Assembly: GCA_030744095.1 (NCBI GenBank) | Contig: JASLRF010000420.1 | Coordinates: 1 to 10,407, forward strand | Direction of reading: 5' to 3' | Length of the DNA stretch: 10,407 nucleotides | Origin: Pirellulaceae bacterium | GTDB taxonomy: Bacteria > Planctomycetota > Planctomycetia > Pirellulales > Pirellulaceae | The notes under the pieces: generated by a model | Seen by the model: only the letters and a program-made list of their open reading frames with translations | What the model was told of the DNA's origin: nothing | Databases searched by the model: none | Translations under genes and position numbers: made by a program | Shown: positions 1-6,317 of the stretch, piece by piece | Numbering within the stretch: the stretch's first letter is position 1 | How the letters are laid out: every line of letters begins with the position of its first letter

Positions 1-114
1 TTCTTGTTTGCCGACGAAGTTGCGCTCGACCGTTTCAGCAAGCACACCGACTTCTACATGGCACGTGTTCGCCAAGCGTCGGTGAAGCCCCCGCACCAGC
101 CAGCCATTCGTTAG
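1..114 (+). CDS. 3' end of an unidentified protein (partial)
   Basis: Frame 1 is open from the left window edge to TAG at 112-114 and encodes the last 37 residues of a protein (starting FLFADEVALDRFSK and ending PPHQPAIR). The tail is charged, without a membrane segment, and its proline-rich last residues suggest a disordered C-terminus. I do not recognise the family. Only 14 bases separate its stop from the stop of the convergent minus-strand gene at 129, so the two transcripts must overlap or end within each other's coding sequence. The call as coding rests on the open frame and the tight packing; the fragment is too short for more. Confidence 0.5.
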   Translation, partial: FLFADEVALDRFSKHTDFYMARVRQASVKPPHQPAIR

Positions 115-128
115 TGGCGGCGTGGGGA

Positions 129-368
129 CTAATTTGAAGTCGCCGACGCGTTGGGTGCAAAGCCCATCGCGATCGCGATTCCCAGGGCGATCAGCGTGAC
201 GCCAATGGCCGCATAAGTTGTTCGGGCGAGTGCACGTCCACCGCACGTCTCGATCCACTTGATCTTCGTCAATTGATAGAAGACATCTAGGTTGCTCGCA
301 CCAGCCGCGACGGACAACACGCCTAGCGCGATCGAAGTGCCCCCGACAAAAAGCTGTTCGTGGGTCAT
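129..368 (-). CDS. Small two-helix membrane protein, translationally coupled to glpK
   Basis: This 79-residue protein has two hydrophobic segments, at about residues 5-25 and 51-71, joined by a basic and aromatic linker ([13 protein letters not shown], then GGRALART). I chose the ATG at 368 because it overlaps the glpK stop as ATGA, and a GGGAG lies 8 bases upstream inside the last glpK codons; a longer frame would overlap glpK by 49 bases. The pattern 'N-x-D-x-F ... K-x-x-W ... GR-x-x-AR-x-x-Y ... G' between and into the helices recalls short two-helix proteins of the Imm17 type, but this is recollection of a pattern, not a database match. The inner-membrane location is inferred. Coupling to glpK means co-expression and does not prove a role in glycerol metabolism. 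Function unknown. Confidence 0.7.
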   Translation of the reverse strand: MTHEQLFVGGTSIALGVLSVAAGASNLDVFYQLTKIKWIETCGGRALARTTYAAIGVTLIALGIAIAMGFAPNASATSN

Positions 369-1861
369 TCGTGCGGCTCCCAGTCGAGTGATCGGGCCAG
401 CGCTTTCTGCCAACGTGCATATTGCCCTGCCAGCCGGCCATCTTTCACACCTGGTTGGAATTCACGATCGAGTGCCCAATTCCGCGTCACGTCGCCATGG
501 TCCTCCCAATATCCAACGGCCAGCCCCGCCAAGTAGGCCGCACCCAGCGCGGTCGTTTCGCCAACGACAGGACGTCGTACGGTGACTCCCAGCAGGTCAG
601 CTTGGAACTGCATGAGCGAATTATTGACGGCCGCTCCTCCATCGACCTTGAGCATCTTCAGATCGACCTTTGCATCGCGTTGCATGGCATCCAGTAGATC
701 ACGCGTTTGAAATGCCATCGATTCAACGGCTGCTCGTGCCAGATGCCCTCCAGTCGTGCCGCGTGTGAGGCCAAAAATTGCACCGCGGGCATACGGATCC
801 CAATGCGGAGCACCCAGACCGACGAAGGCAGGCACGACGACGACACCATCGGAATCCGGAACACTGGCTGCCAATGCTTCGATCTCGTGCGATTCCTCAA
901 TCAAGCCCAGTCCGTCTCGCAGCCACTGCACGACCGCGCCTGCGACGAATACCGATCCTTCCAGGCAATAGGTGACCTCGCCACCAATTCCCCAGCCAAT
1001 TGTGGTCAACAGGTTATTGGACGATTCAACGGCCTGACTTCCGGTGTTCATCAACAGAAAGCAGCCGGTCCCGTACGTGTTTTTGGCGCTACCTACCTCG
1101 AAGCACGCCTGGCCAAACGTGGCCGCTTGTTGATCGCCGGCAGCGGCCGAGATGGGAATCGGCTGACCAAATAATTCGGTTGTCGTCTCGCCATAAACTT
1201 CACTGGACGAAACAACTTCTGGCAACATCTGACGGGGGATGTCGAGCAGCGACAACAGTTCCTCATCCCAAAGCAAATCATGAATGTTGTAGATCAACGT
1301 CCGACTGGCGTTACTGTAATCGGTGACATGACGTTGACCACCGGTTAAACGCCAAATCAAGAACGAGTCGATTGTGCCAAACAGCACTTCACCCCGCTCT
1401 GCCCGTGCACGCAAACCCGTATGTTGATCTAAGAGGTGTTTGATCTTTGTCGCAGAGAAATACGCATCGACCACCAGTCCGGTCTTGGCGCGAAACGTCT
1501 CCTCCAAGCCATCGGCTTTGAGACGATCACATATGCCGGCGCTGATTCGGCTCTGCCAGACGATCGCGTTGGCGATCGGTTTGCCCGAGTCGCGCTCCCA
1601 GAGCACGGTAGTTTCACGTTGGTTGGTCAAACCAATGGCGGCAATGTCTTGGGCCGCGACTGACCCACTGAGGAGAGCCGATTGGGCAACTTGAAGCTGC
1701 GTCGCCCAAATCTCTTCGGCGTCGTGTTCGACATGTCCCGGGGCAGGGAGGATCTGTTTGAATTCGCGCTGCGCTGATGAGACAATATTGCCATCGTGTG
1801 AGAAAACAATCGCGCGGCTCGATGTCGTCCCTTGGTCAAGTGCCAAGACAAATTTGCTCAT
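365..1861 (-). CDS. glpK: Glycerol kinase
   Basis: Cytoplasmic FGGY-family kinase that converts glycerol and ATP to sn-glycerol-3-phosphate. It has 498 residues, close to the roughly 500 of known GlpK. Visible motifs: phosphate-1 loop with DQGTTSSR from residue 9; TNQRET at 79-84, where R82 and E83 bind glycerol; Y134; AGDQQA at 241-246, with D243 as catalytic base; phosphate-2 loop NTYGTG at 261-266; the FGGY signature [13 protein letters not shown] at 348-360; and the adenosine motif [15 protein letters not shown] at 406-420. The frame extends 8 codons upstream to a GTG at 1885, but ATG at 1861 gives the standard [13 protein letters not shown] start. The loop that binds fructose-1,6-bisphosphate in the E. 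coli enzyme (GGKGGTR) is absent, and the histidine phosphorylated by the PTS in Gram-positive enzymes is a glutamate (E229). No glpF or glpD is nearby. Confidence 0.97.
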   Translation of the reverse strand: MSKFVLALDQGTTSSRAIVFSHDGNIVSSAQREFKQILPAPGHVEHDAEEIWATQLQVAQSALLSGSVAAQDIAAIGLTNQRETTVLWERDSGKPIANAIVWQSRISAGICDRLKADGLEETFRAKTGLVVDAYFSATKIKHLLDQHTGLRARAERGEVLFGTIDSFLIWRLTGGQRHVTDYSNASRTLIYNIHDLLWDEELLSLLDIPRQMLPEVVSSSEVYGETTTELFGQPIPISAAAGDQQAATFGQACFEVGSAKNTYGTGCFLLMNTGSQAVESSNNLLTTIGWGIGGEVTYCLEGSVFVAGAVVQWLRDGLGLIEESHEIEALAASVPDSDGVVVVPAFVGLGAPHWDPYARGAIFGLTRGTTGGHLARAAVESMAFQTRDLLDAMQRDAKVDLKMLKVDGGAAVNNSLMQFQADLLGVTVRRPVVGETTALGAAYLAGLAVGYWEDHGDVTRNWALDREFQPGVKDGRLAGQYARWQKALARSLDWEPHE

Positions 1862-1947
1862 AGTTCCGCTGCTCCCCCCCGTCACGAGCTGAGAATCTCA
1901 GGCATGCACGGAGACCACACAGTTCCTTCGCTGGCTCGCTCGCCGAG

Positions 1948-1962
1948 GCCGAGAGTTCTCGG
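1948..1962 (-). terminator. Short hairpin after the HEAT/TPR gene, possible weak terminator
   Basis: CCGAG and CTCGG pair around a four-base loop just beyond the TAA of the HEAT/TPR gene (stop at 1968-1970) on the minus strand. There is no T-run after the stem, so it may only slow RNA polymerase or stabilise the 3' end and could let transcription continue into glpK. A second short hairpin (CTGAG-AAT-CTCAG, 1889-1901) lies between it and the glpK start. Confidence 0.25.
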
Positions 1963-1967
1963 TGCGG

Positions 1968-2636
1968 TTAGTCTTTTGGCTCTTCCAGGGCACGTTGCAG
2001 ATGATCGACTTGGATCCGTACTGCCTCAAGCCCAGGGTTGAGGCGGAGCGCTCGCCGAAAACATTCGAGTGCCGCCCAGCCGTCATTCAATTCCAAGTAG
2101 CATTGTCCCATGCCAACCGCAGCTCCGTAATGGTACGGATTCAATTCCAATGTCTGCTGGCAATCATTCGCCGAATCACGAAACTCGCAGACTTGAAAAT
2201 ACGCAATAGCCCGCTGGTTCCAACTTTCAGCGAACCAAGGTACTTCTTCGATCAGCTGCGTCGCCTTGTGAATGACCGTTTCAAATTGGCCGGCGCAATT
2301 GAGGCGAATGATATTGTTCAGAACGCGACGATGACCGACAGTGCCGTCACGACACCAGACGTCCCGAATTCCGTTCTCCGCTAACAGGCGCACACCGCGG
2401 TCCGGATCCGAAAGACACTTGCCAAGTGTCGCGTTGGATTGGTAATCTGCAATCAGGCCGAGCGACAAAGTAGCTGCGCGACGCGCATCGCGAGACCCAA
2501 ACTCGGCCAGGCGCTCGAGCGTGCCCACGGTGTACCGCTGAGTGGTTTGACGGACAAACGAACCGGATTCACCATCGGTCAAATACCGCTGATAGTTTTC
2601 AACAAGCAGGGCGTGTTGCTGTCGATTCGTGCCCAA
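1968..2636 (-). CDS. HEAT-repeat and TPR-repeat protein
   Basis: This 222-residue protein is probably cytoplasmic, since no signal peptide or membrane helix is visible. Residues about 36-97 look like two HEAT-type (PBS-lyase-like) helical repeats, for example FGSRDARRAATLSLGLIAD followed by LSDPDRGVRLLAENGIRDVW. Residues about 104-203 form three TPR units; the consensus is clearest at WFAESWNQRAIAYFQ, LELNPYHYGAAVGMGQCY and ALECFRRALRLNP. Both folds serve as protein-binding scaffolds, so a partner-binding or assembly role is likely but the partner is unknown. The start is TTG at 2636: a GGAGAG (2643-2648) sits 6 bases upstream and no ATG lies near it. It precedes glpK on the same strand by about 106 bases with at most weak termination between, so partial co-transcription is possible. 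Confidence 0.85.
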   Translation of the reverse strand: MGTNRQQHALLVENYQRYLTDGESGSFVRQTTQRYTVGTLERLAEFGSRDARRAATLSLGLIADYQSNATLGKCLSDPDRGVRLLAENGIRDVWCRDGTVGHRRVLNNIIRLNCAGQFETVIHKATQLIEEVPWFAESWNQRAIAYFQVCEFRDSANDCQQTLELNPYHYGAAVGMGQCYLELNDGWAALECFRRALRLNPGLEAVRIQVDHLQRALEEPKD

Positions 2637-2666
2637 AGCGAACTCTCCGGGGAAAACATCAATTGT

Positions 2667-2672
2667 GTTATA
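2667..2672 (-). promoter_or_regulatory. Possible -10 element of the HEAT/TPR gene
   Basis: On the minus strand TATAAC lies about 31 bases upstream of the TTG start, which would give a leader of roughly 25 bases holding the GGAGAG ribosome site. The -35 region at the proper distance (GCATCG) is poor; a TTGACG exists but 25 bases away, too far for a normal spacer. This is suggestive only. Confidence 0.25.
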
Positions 2673-2698
2673 CTGAGGTCGCGTGATGGCGATGCCCC

Positions 2699-2715
2699 GT
2701 CAAATTCTGTTTGAC
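2699..2715. promoter_or_regulatory. Inverted repeat GTCAAA-N5-TTTGAC in a divergent intergenic region
   Basis: A perfect 6-bp inverted repeat with a 5-base spacer lies between the divergent HEAT/TPR and STN-protein genes, just upstream of the possible -10 for the minus-strand gene. The size and position would suit a dimeric regulator or a small hairpin. The rest of the 267-base region shows only the short leader hairpins described separately. Confidence 0.25.
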
Positions 2716-2788
2716 TACGGGTAGCCGAGCGACTTCCGTTACACGCCGTTGGCGAAATGACAAAGCACTAATTCGAGTTTAATTGGTA

Positions 2789-2837
2789 GTCGTGCCGACG
2801 ACAATCATCCAGTTGCTGGAACACCCTGGATGCCAGG
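2789..2837 (+). promoter_or_regulatory. Three consecutive short stem-loops upstream of the STN-protein gene
   Basis: Three inverted repeats follow each other: GTCGT/ACGAC (2789-2802), TCCAG/CTGGA (2808-2820) and CCTGG/CCAGG (2825-2837), each a 5-bp stem with a 3- or 4-base loop. They end about 66 bases before the ATG at 2904. If transcription begins upstream of them they would form a structured leader; the promoter itself could not be placed. Confidence 0.25.
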
Positions 2838-2903
2838 AAGAGTTGCGGATATTTGACGAGAATGATCTCTAGGGTCGGGATTACCTATTTCCGAGGATGT
2901 GCA

Positions 2904-4076
2904 ATGACTCGTCTGCTGCCATGCCAAAGCGTTCATGCTTATGCAGTCTATGTAATCGGAATCGTTTGCGCCCTGAACGGAGTGGGGACGCCACGTGGCT
3001 CGGCGGACGACACCCTGGCGGGCGACGTCGTGGCTTGGCGCGCAGGCAAGGACTTTCAGCGCCAACTGCAATTGCCGGGCCCTATATCGTGGTCAGAGCA
3101 GTCACTGCGTCAAGGTTTGAAGAGTGTGTCAAGGAGTCAACGCATCGCAATCTGGCTCGACCGTCGAATTGATCCAGATGGGGCGATAAGTATCACGACG
3201 AGTGGCGAATCCTTGCAGGCTACGTTGCAACAGGTCGCGGAAAAGCTCGGTGGCGGAGTTGGTTTTGTCGGCAATGTGGTTTACATCGGACCAAAATCGG
3301 TCGCGGCGCGCCTGGCAACGATCGCGGCGATCAAACGCCAGGCGACAGCCAGCTTGCCATCGGAAGCCCAAACCCGATGGAAACGACACCAGCCGTTTCA
3401 GTGGGAAGCACTCACGTCACCCCGTGAGTTGCTCGACCAGTTGGCCACAGAAGTCAGAATCAGTGGCCAGTTTAAGGTCGTCCAGTCAGAACGTCTGCCC
3501 CACGACCTCTGGGCTCCGGGCGACTATCCTCCACTGCCACCGACGGATCGCTTGACGCTCCTGTTAGCCGGATTTGATTTGTCATTTGATTTGGCCCGAG
3601 ATGGAACGGCAATTCGGATCGCACCGATGCCTGAGGCGGTTTCCATTTCGCGAACGTTTAGCCCCGATAATGCGCTGCGCGCGGAGCAGCGGATCGCGCG
3701 GGAGTTCCCAAACGTGAAAATGGAACGTCGTGGTAACCGCCTAACGGCAACCGGTCGTTTCGAGGATCTCGAGTTGATCGGGCGAGTGTTGCGAGGTGAA
3801 AAGGTCACCGCGCTGGTGGTCGACGGAGCGAAGACTCGGTTTGATCTCAAGGTCGACAACGCGGAAGTTGGCGCAATTATCGGTACCCTGAAGAAACAGC
3901 GCAATTTGATCGTTAAACTTGATCCGGCGGTCAGCGATAAACTCGATACACTCGTGACCTTTAGTGTCCAACAGGTCACATTGACTGAGTTGCTGGAAGC
4001 CGCGCTCAAGCCCGTTGGGATTACATTTCGGTTGAACGGCAACACACTTGAGTTGCTGCCCGCGAAGCCGCAGTAG
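2904..4076 (+). CDS. Exported protein with three STN-like modules and one secretin N1-like module
   Basis: This 390-residue protein starts at the ATG at 2904, preceded 7 bases upstream by GAGG; TTG (2853) and ATG (2862) are in frame but lack a ribosome site. Residues about 10-29 are hydrophobic and look like a signal sequence or N-terminal anchor. Four modules follow: STN-like at about 62-135 (SLRQGLKSVSR ... VVYIGP), STN-like at 166-243 (LLDQLATEVR ... TAIRIAPMP), a NolW/secretin-N1-like stretch at 245-303 (ISRTFSPDNALR ... GRFEDLELIGRVL), and the clearest STN at 311-388 (FDLKVDNAEVGAIIGTL ... NTLELLP). Such modules occur in the periplasmic part of secretins and TonB receptors, where they bind partner proteins. 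No secretin channel or TonB barrel follows. The role in planctomycetes is unknown; a periplasmic adaptor or binding protein is the inference. Domain names come from pattern recognition. Confidence 0.85.
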   Translation: MTRLLPCQSVHAYAVYVIGIVCALNGVGTPRGSADDTLAGDVVAWRAGKDFQRQLQLPGPISWSEQSLRQGLKSVSRSQRIAIWLDRRIDPDGAISITTSGESLQATLQQVAEKLGGGVGFVGNVVYIGPKSVAARLATIAAIKRQATASLPSEAQTRWKRHQPFQWEALTSPRELLDQLATEVRISGQFKVVQSERLPHDLWAPGDYPPLPPTDRLTLLLAGFDLSFDLARDGTAIRIAPMPEAVSISRTFSPDNALRAEQRIAREFPNVKMERRGNRLTATGRFEDLELIGRVLRGEKVTALVVDGAKTRFDLKVDNAEVGAIIGTLKKQRNLIVKLDPAVSDKLDTLVTFSVQQVTLTELLEAALKPVGITFRLNGNTLELLPAKPQ

Positions 4077-4099
4077 TCAATTCGGCGACTCACTGATCT

Positions 4100-4119
4100 G
4101 CCCGCCACCTGACGCGGGC
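4100..4119 (+). terminator. Hairpin terminator of the STN-protein gene
   Basis: A GC-only 6-bp stem, GCCCGC (4100-4105) with GCGGGC (4114-4119), encloses an 8-base loop 23 bases after the TAG stop of the + strand gene. It is followed on the + strand by GTTTGCTT, a broken T-run, as in weak intrinsic terminators. It lies between two convergent genes and could also affect the minus-strand transcript, although that side has no T-run. Confidence 0.55.
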
Positions 4120-4129
4120 GTTTGCTTCG

Positions 4130-4432
4130 TCAAGATAGCGCCCGTTCGAGTTCCGACGCAATTCCTTTTTCGATTTTGCCACGAAAAGCGACCGCCGCAA
4201 ATGGCAGTTGGCCATCGAGTCGGACTACCTCTTCGTCGACCGTCAGTTTACCCGTGATGGAAAATCCGTATGTTGTGAGCGAAAAGTCGAGGACGTTGTC
4301 AGTCCAGTCGCCATCCAGTTTGCTAACTTGGTCCTTGTATTTTTCAGCCACACCATCCAGGAAAGAGCTTAGTTTTTCGATTGCCTTTTCTTTTCCGAGC
4401 TGGTGAGGTACTTCCGTCTTGAAACTTGGCAT
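4130..4432 (-). CDS. PHA-granule-region family protein (polyhydroxyalkanoic acid system-like)
   Basis: A 100-residue cytoplasmic protein that fits the PHA_gran_rgn family (Pfam PF09650): an N-terminal strand ending in a conserved H-x-LG (PHQLGKEKAIEKL, residues 9-21), an amphipathic helix with KYKD, a central strand with W43, a glycine-containing core (TTYGFSITGKLTV at 53-65), then RLDGQLP and a C-terminal helix RGKIEKGIASELERAL. In proteobacteria such genes lie near polyhydroxyalkanoate genes, but the biochemical role is not established and no phaC or phasin gene is seen here. The ATG at 4432 was chosen over upstream starts because AGGAAGAG lies just before it and the family begins there; the frame upstream of it (to 4570) overlaps the next gene and looks non-coding. 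It follows the 67-residue gene by 58 bases, so co-transcription is likely. Confidence 0.8.
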   Translation of the reverse strand: MPSFKTEVPHQLGKEKAIEKLSSFLDGVAEKYKDQVSKLDGDWTDNVLDFSLTTYGFSITGKLTVDEEVVRLDGQLPFAAVAFRGKIEKGIASELERALS

Positions 4433-4490
4433 GGATGATCTCTTCCTGAGGGTTACTGTCGCAGACCGCGGCTTCATTTCTAAGCACTGC

Positions 4491-4694
4491 CTAGTCGATG
4501 TCACGATCGTCGTAGCTGCGGCGGTCACTCGGATGCCAGAGTGGAAGTCCACGATGGACGCGGTTGGCAAGAATCTCTAGTTTCTCATCGGTCCCTGGTA
4601 GAGCCTTGGTTGATGAATATGAGGCGGTTTCGGTTGTTTCCGGTTCATAGTCCCAATTTCCATCCTTTATCGCTTCGAGCACTGAACGCGGCAC
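4491..4694 (-). CDS. Short planctomycete-type protein with 'ALPGTDEK' and 'GLPLWHPSDR' motifs
   Basis: A 67-residue protein: an N-terminal helix (RSVLEAIKDGNWDYEPE, residues 3-19), a Ser/Thr-rich linker, and a C-terminal segment with ALPGTDEKLEILANRVHRG (31-49) and LPLWHPSDRR (50-59). I recall this arrangement from small uncharacterised proteins in Rhodopirellula-like planctomycetes, which also begin with a 'P-x-SVLEAI-x-x-G-x-WDYEPE' unit; no function is known to me. The start is GTG at 4694: AGGAG lies 8 bases before it and the motif begins there. The frame continues to a TTG at 4856, but that stretch overlaps a promoter and its translation (rich in Cys, Trp and Arg) does not look coding. 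It is probably the first gene of a short unit with the PHA-family gene. Confidence 0.7.
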   Translation of the reverse strand: MPRSVLEAIKDGNWDYEPETTETASYSSTKALPGTDEKLEILANRVHRGLPLWHPSDRRSYDDRDID

Positions 4695-4702
4695 GATCTC
4701 GT

Positions 4703-4707
4703 CTCCT
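4703..4707 (-). promoter_or_regulatory. Ribosome binding site deciding the GTG start at 4694
   Basis: AGGAG on the minus strand stands 8 bases upstream of GTG 4694. It is the best ribosome site in the in-frame stretch up to 4856 and sets the start of the 67-residue protein. Confidence 0.6.
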
Positions 4708-4834
4708 ACAAATCTAGGGTGGCAGAATCCAGTTGAAATGACGCTTTGCACGCGAATGTATGAGGGCCTCCGGAACAACCGATCAGCATTGTAGGTTCCG
4801 ACTTCCCACCTCTCGCATGTGTCGACGAAGACCA

Positions 4835-4863
4835 AGTATCGAGGTGTGAAAATCAATTGTCAA
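4835..4863 (-). promoter_or_regulatory. Sigma-70-type promoter for the 67-residue and PHA-family genes
   Basis: On the minus strand a consensus -35 TTGACA (4863-4858) is followed after exactly 17 bases by GATACT (4840-4835), which matches TATAAT at four of six positions. It lies 16 bases beyond the mfnB stop codon. Transcription from it would begin near 4828 and give a leader of about 134 bases before the GTG at 4694. The leader contains two short upstream frames: ATG at 4817 (11 codons) and a 27-codon frame from an ATG near 4792. Confidence 0.45.
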
Positions 4864-4878
4864 GCAAATTGAAACGAA

Positions 4879-5592
4879 TTAGTTCGAAATCAAACCACCA
4901 TTGGAATTCGCGGTGATCCGCCGCTTTAGTCGCTTGACAAGCCTGCGGCAAACAGTCCCGGTTCGATCGCCTGAACACGCCGCACCACGTACCGCAATGA
5001 GTGTCGGCGCGAACGACAGAGCTCGGTCGATGGACGTCAATTGCACGGAACCTGCCAACGCCAACACGACCCCCGCAGCGTGACATTCACGCACCAAGAG
5101 AGTGAGTTGATTGTCGCCAAGATGATCGAATAGATCTCCTTGATCCTTTGCAAAAGTATCGAGAAGCAACGTTCGACAGTTGGCCGCCGGCGCAGCTCGC
5201 AAGACTTCAGTTGGATCCGGGGCGCGGGCCGTGCGATGGTCCGCATATCCAACTGCGACGCGTTCTGTTTCAGCCGGCAACCGTGCCAATACCTGTTCCC
5301 AGCGCCGTTGCCAACTGGCGAGATCAAGGCAACCGGCCAGACCAACTTTTGCATATTGAATTCCCTGGACACACGATGCGCGTTCGCCAATGTCGTCGTC
5401 CGTAAGTTCACCCAAAGCAACGCTCAGTCGTACGTCTAACGGGATCGCACGGCGCACGTGGTGCCAGACTTCAGGATCCGCGGCGCCTAAGGCGCCGCGT
5501 GCCGGCTCTTTGACGTCGATCACATCTGCGCCGCCAGCGAGTGCCTGTTGCGCTTCGTTGGCGTCGCGCACGCTTACCAATAATCCCGTCAT
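4879..5592 (-). CDS. mfnB: (5-formylfuran-3-yl)methyl phosphate synthase
   Basis: A 237-residue TIM-barrel enzyme of the MfnB/DUF556 family (Pfam PF04476), which makes 4-(hydroxymethyl)-2-furancarboxaldehyde phosphate from glyceraldehyde-3-phosphate, the first furan intermediate of methanofuran. Length and motifs match the Methanocaldococcus jannaschii enzyme (about 235 residues): LLVSVRDANEAQQALAGGAD at 4-23, DVIDVKEPARGALGA at 23-37 with the active-site lysine K28, YAKVGLAG with K82, VAVGYAD at 112-118, LLLDTFAKDQGDLFDHL with K149, LALAGSV at 177-183, and VRGAACSGDRTG at 201-212. Planctomycetes carry tetrahydromethanopterin-linked C1 genes, and a bacterial methanofuran-type carrier is the likely product; no other C1 gene is nearby. 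Its ATG overlaps the stop of the upstream membrane-protein gene as ATGA, with only a weak GGGAAA before it, so it probably relies on translational coupling. Confidence 0.9.
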   Translation of the reverse strand: MTGLLVSVRDANEAQQALAGGADVIDVKEPARGALGAADPEVWHHVRRAIPLDVRLSVALGELTDDDIGERASCVQGIQYAKVGLAGCLDLASWQRRWEQVLARLPAETERVAVGYADHRTARAPDPTEVLRAAPAANCRTLLLDTFAKDQGDLFDHLGDNQLTLLVRECHAAGVVLALAGSVQLTSIDRALSFAPTLIAVRGAACSGDRTGTVCRRLVKRLKRRITANSNGGLISN

Positions 5593-6149
5593 GCCGTTTC
5601 CCGTTCTTGTACTTTTCGTTGCTGCCGATGTGTTTCAACAAGGCGATTGTTCAGTTGCTTCATGCAGTCGGCGTTAATCGGCTCACACCACGTGCCTCGA
5701 ATGGTAATGTAACCATCGCGCCACAGGCCCAAGGAAGGCTTGACTTCGACCTGCTTCCAGTCCACGGCAGACTCCGCCAGGCGAACGACAATGGTCGCAG
5801 ATTCAGGGGAGTTGCATTCACCAGCCAACGTGGGTGCCGGCAGCAGGCTTGGCGCCTGACCCAGAAAAAAACTCTCGACCAATTCGATCGGCACGCGGCG
5901 TGGTTGTGCCGAGCCCAGGTAGACGAGCAAGAAACCACCGTCATACGCTAGCCGAGGACGCATGATGGTGCGGAGGGCGAAGAAAACAAGCACCAGGGTC
6001 AGCGCGATCATCATCCAACCCACGGTCGTCACTGCCACGTGCTGCGACGTGGCAATCAAGGGGATGGTACCGGCCAGCGACAGGCTCAAGATGATGATTC
6101 CAGCGACAAATACCCGTCGATTCGGTCGTAGCCACACTTCCCGCGACAT
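5589..6149 (-). CDS. Two-TM membrane protein with a possible PH-like domain
   Basis: A 186-residue protein starting at the ATG at 6149, which has GAGGAG 9 bases upstream; the frame extends to 6206 without a better site. Two hydrophobic helices lie at about residues 13-33 and 40-60, with a short basic N-terminus (WLRPNRR). The rest (about 61-186) is soluble and strand-rich: RPRLAYDGGFLLVYLG, then RRVPIELVESFFLG, a stretch around residues 118-135 with two strands, and a C-terminal helix with KQLNNRLVETHRQQ. A paired-TM segment followed by a domain of this strand pattern resembles bacterial PH-like (bPH) membrane proteins, but no diagnostic motif is present, so this is only a suggestion. Its stop overlaps the mfnB start, so the two genes form a coupled unit transcribed from the 6.15-6.44 kb intergenic region. 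Confidence 0.8.
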   Translation of the reverse strand: MSREVWLRPNRRVFVAGIIILSLSLAGTIPLIATSQHVAVTTVGWMMIALTLVLVFFALRTIMRPRLAYDGGFLLVYLGSAQPRRVPIELVESFFLGQAPSLLPAPTLAGECNSPESATIVVRLAESAVDWKQVEVKPSLGLWRDGYITIRGTWCEPINADCMKQLNNRLVETHRQQRKVQERETA

Positions 6150-6158
6150 ACGACAAGA

Positions 6159-6164
6159 CTCCTC
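6159..6164 (-). promoter_or_regulatory. Ribosome binding site of the membrane-protein/mfnB unit
   Basis: A strong GAGGAG on the minus strand, 9 bases before ATG 6149, fixes the start 19 codons downstream of the longest possible frame. Confidence 0.6.
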
Positions 6165-6290
6165 ACAATACAAACGGAACGCAAACGAACTCAAGCAAAC
6201 TGGCAATGTATCAAATTGGTCGCCGTAGCGCTAGAGTCTAGCTCTGAGACATGCGTGCTCGGTGTGCGCATGTTTCGCGAGCGACCGACA

Positions 6291-6309
6291 CCGACCGCCG
6301 GTTGGTCGG
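6291..6309. repeat. Short hairpin next to a REP-like palindrome
   Basis: CCGACC (6291-6296) pairs with GGTCGG (6304-6309) around a 7-base loop. It lies 8 bases from the larger palindrome at 6318-6344, so the two may form a composite repeat unit in the divergent intergenic region. Confidence 0.3.
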
Positions 6310-6317
6310 GGAGCGTA

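Noticed and set aside
2853..2903. Earlier TTG or ATG starts of the STN-protein gene
   Set aside because: No ribosome site precedes them, whereas GAGG precedes the ATG at 2904 and the hydrophobic signal segment starts soon after it.
3524..4108. Long minus-strand open frame (194 codons)
   Set aside because: It is a shadow of the STN-protein gene: serine- and arginine-rich translation with no domain pattern.
4433..4570. 46-codon extension of the PHA-family gene
   Set aside because: It overlaps the 67-residue gene, and the PF09650-like domain begins right at the ATG at 4432.
4695..4856. 54-codon extension of the 67-residue gene
   Set aside because: It overlaps a TTGACA-N17-GATACT promoter, and its translation is rich in Cys, Trp and Arg with no pattern; AGGAG marks the downstream GTG instead.
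6150..6190. Possible promoter TTGAGT-N16-TGTATT for the membrane-protein/mfnB unit on the minus strand
   Set aside because: Transcription would start inside or after the GAGGAG ribosome site, leaving no usable leader.
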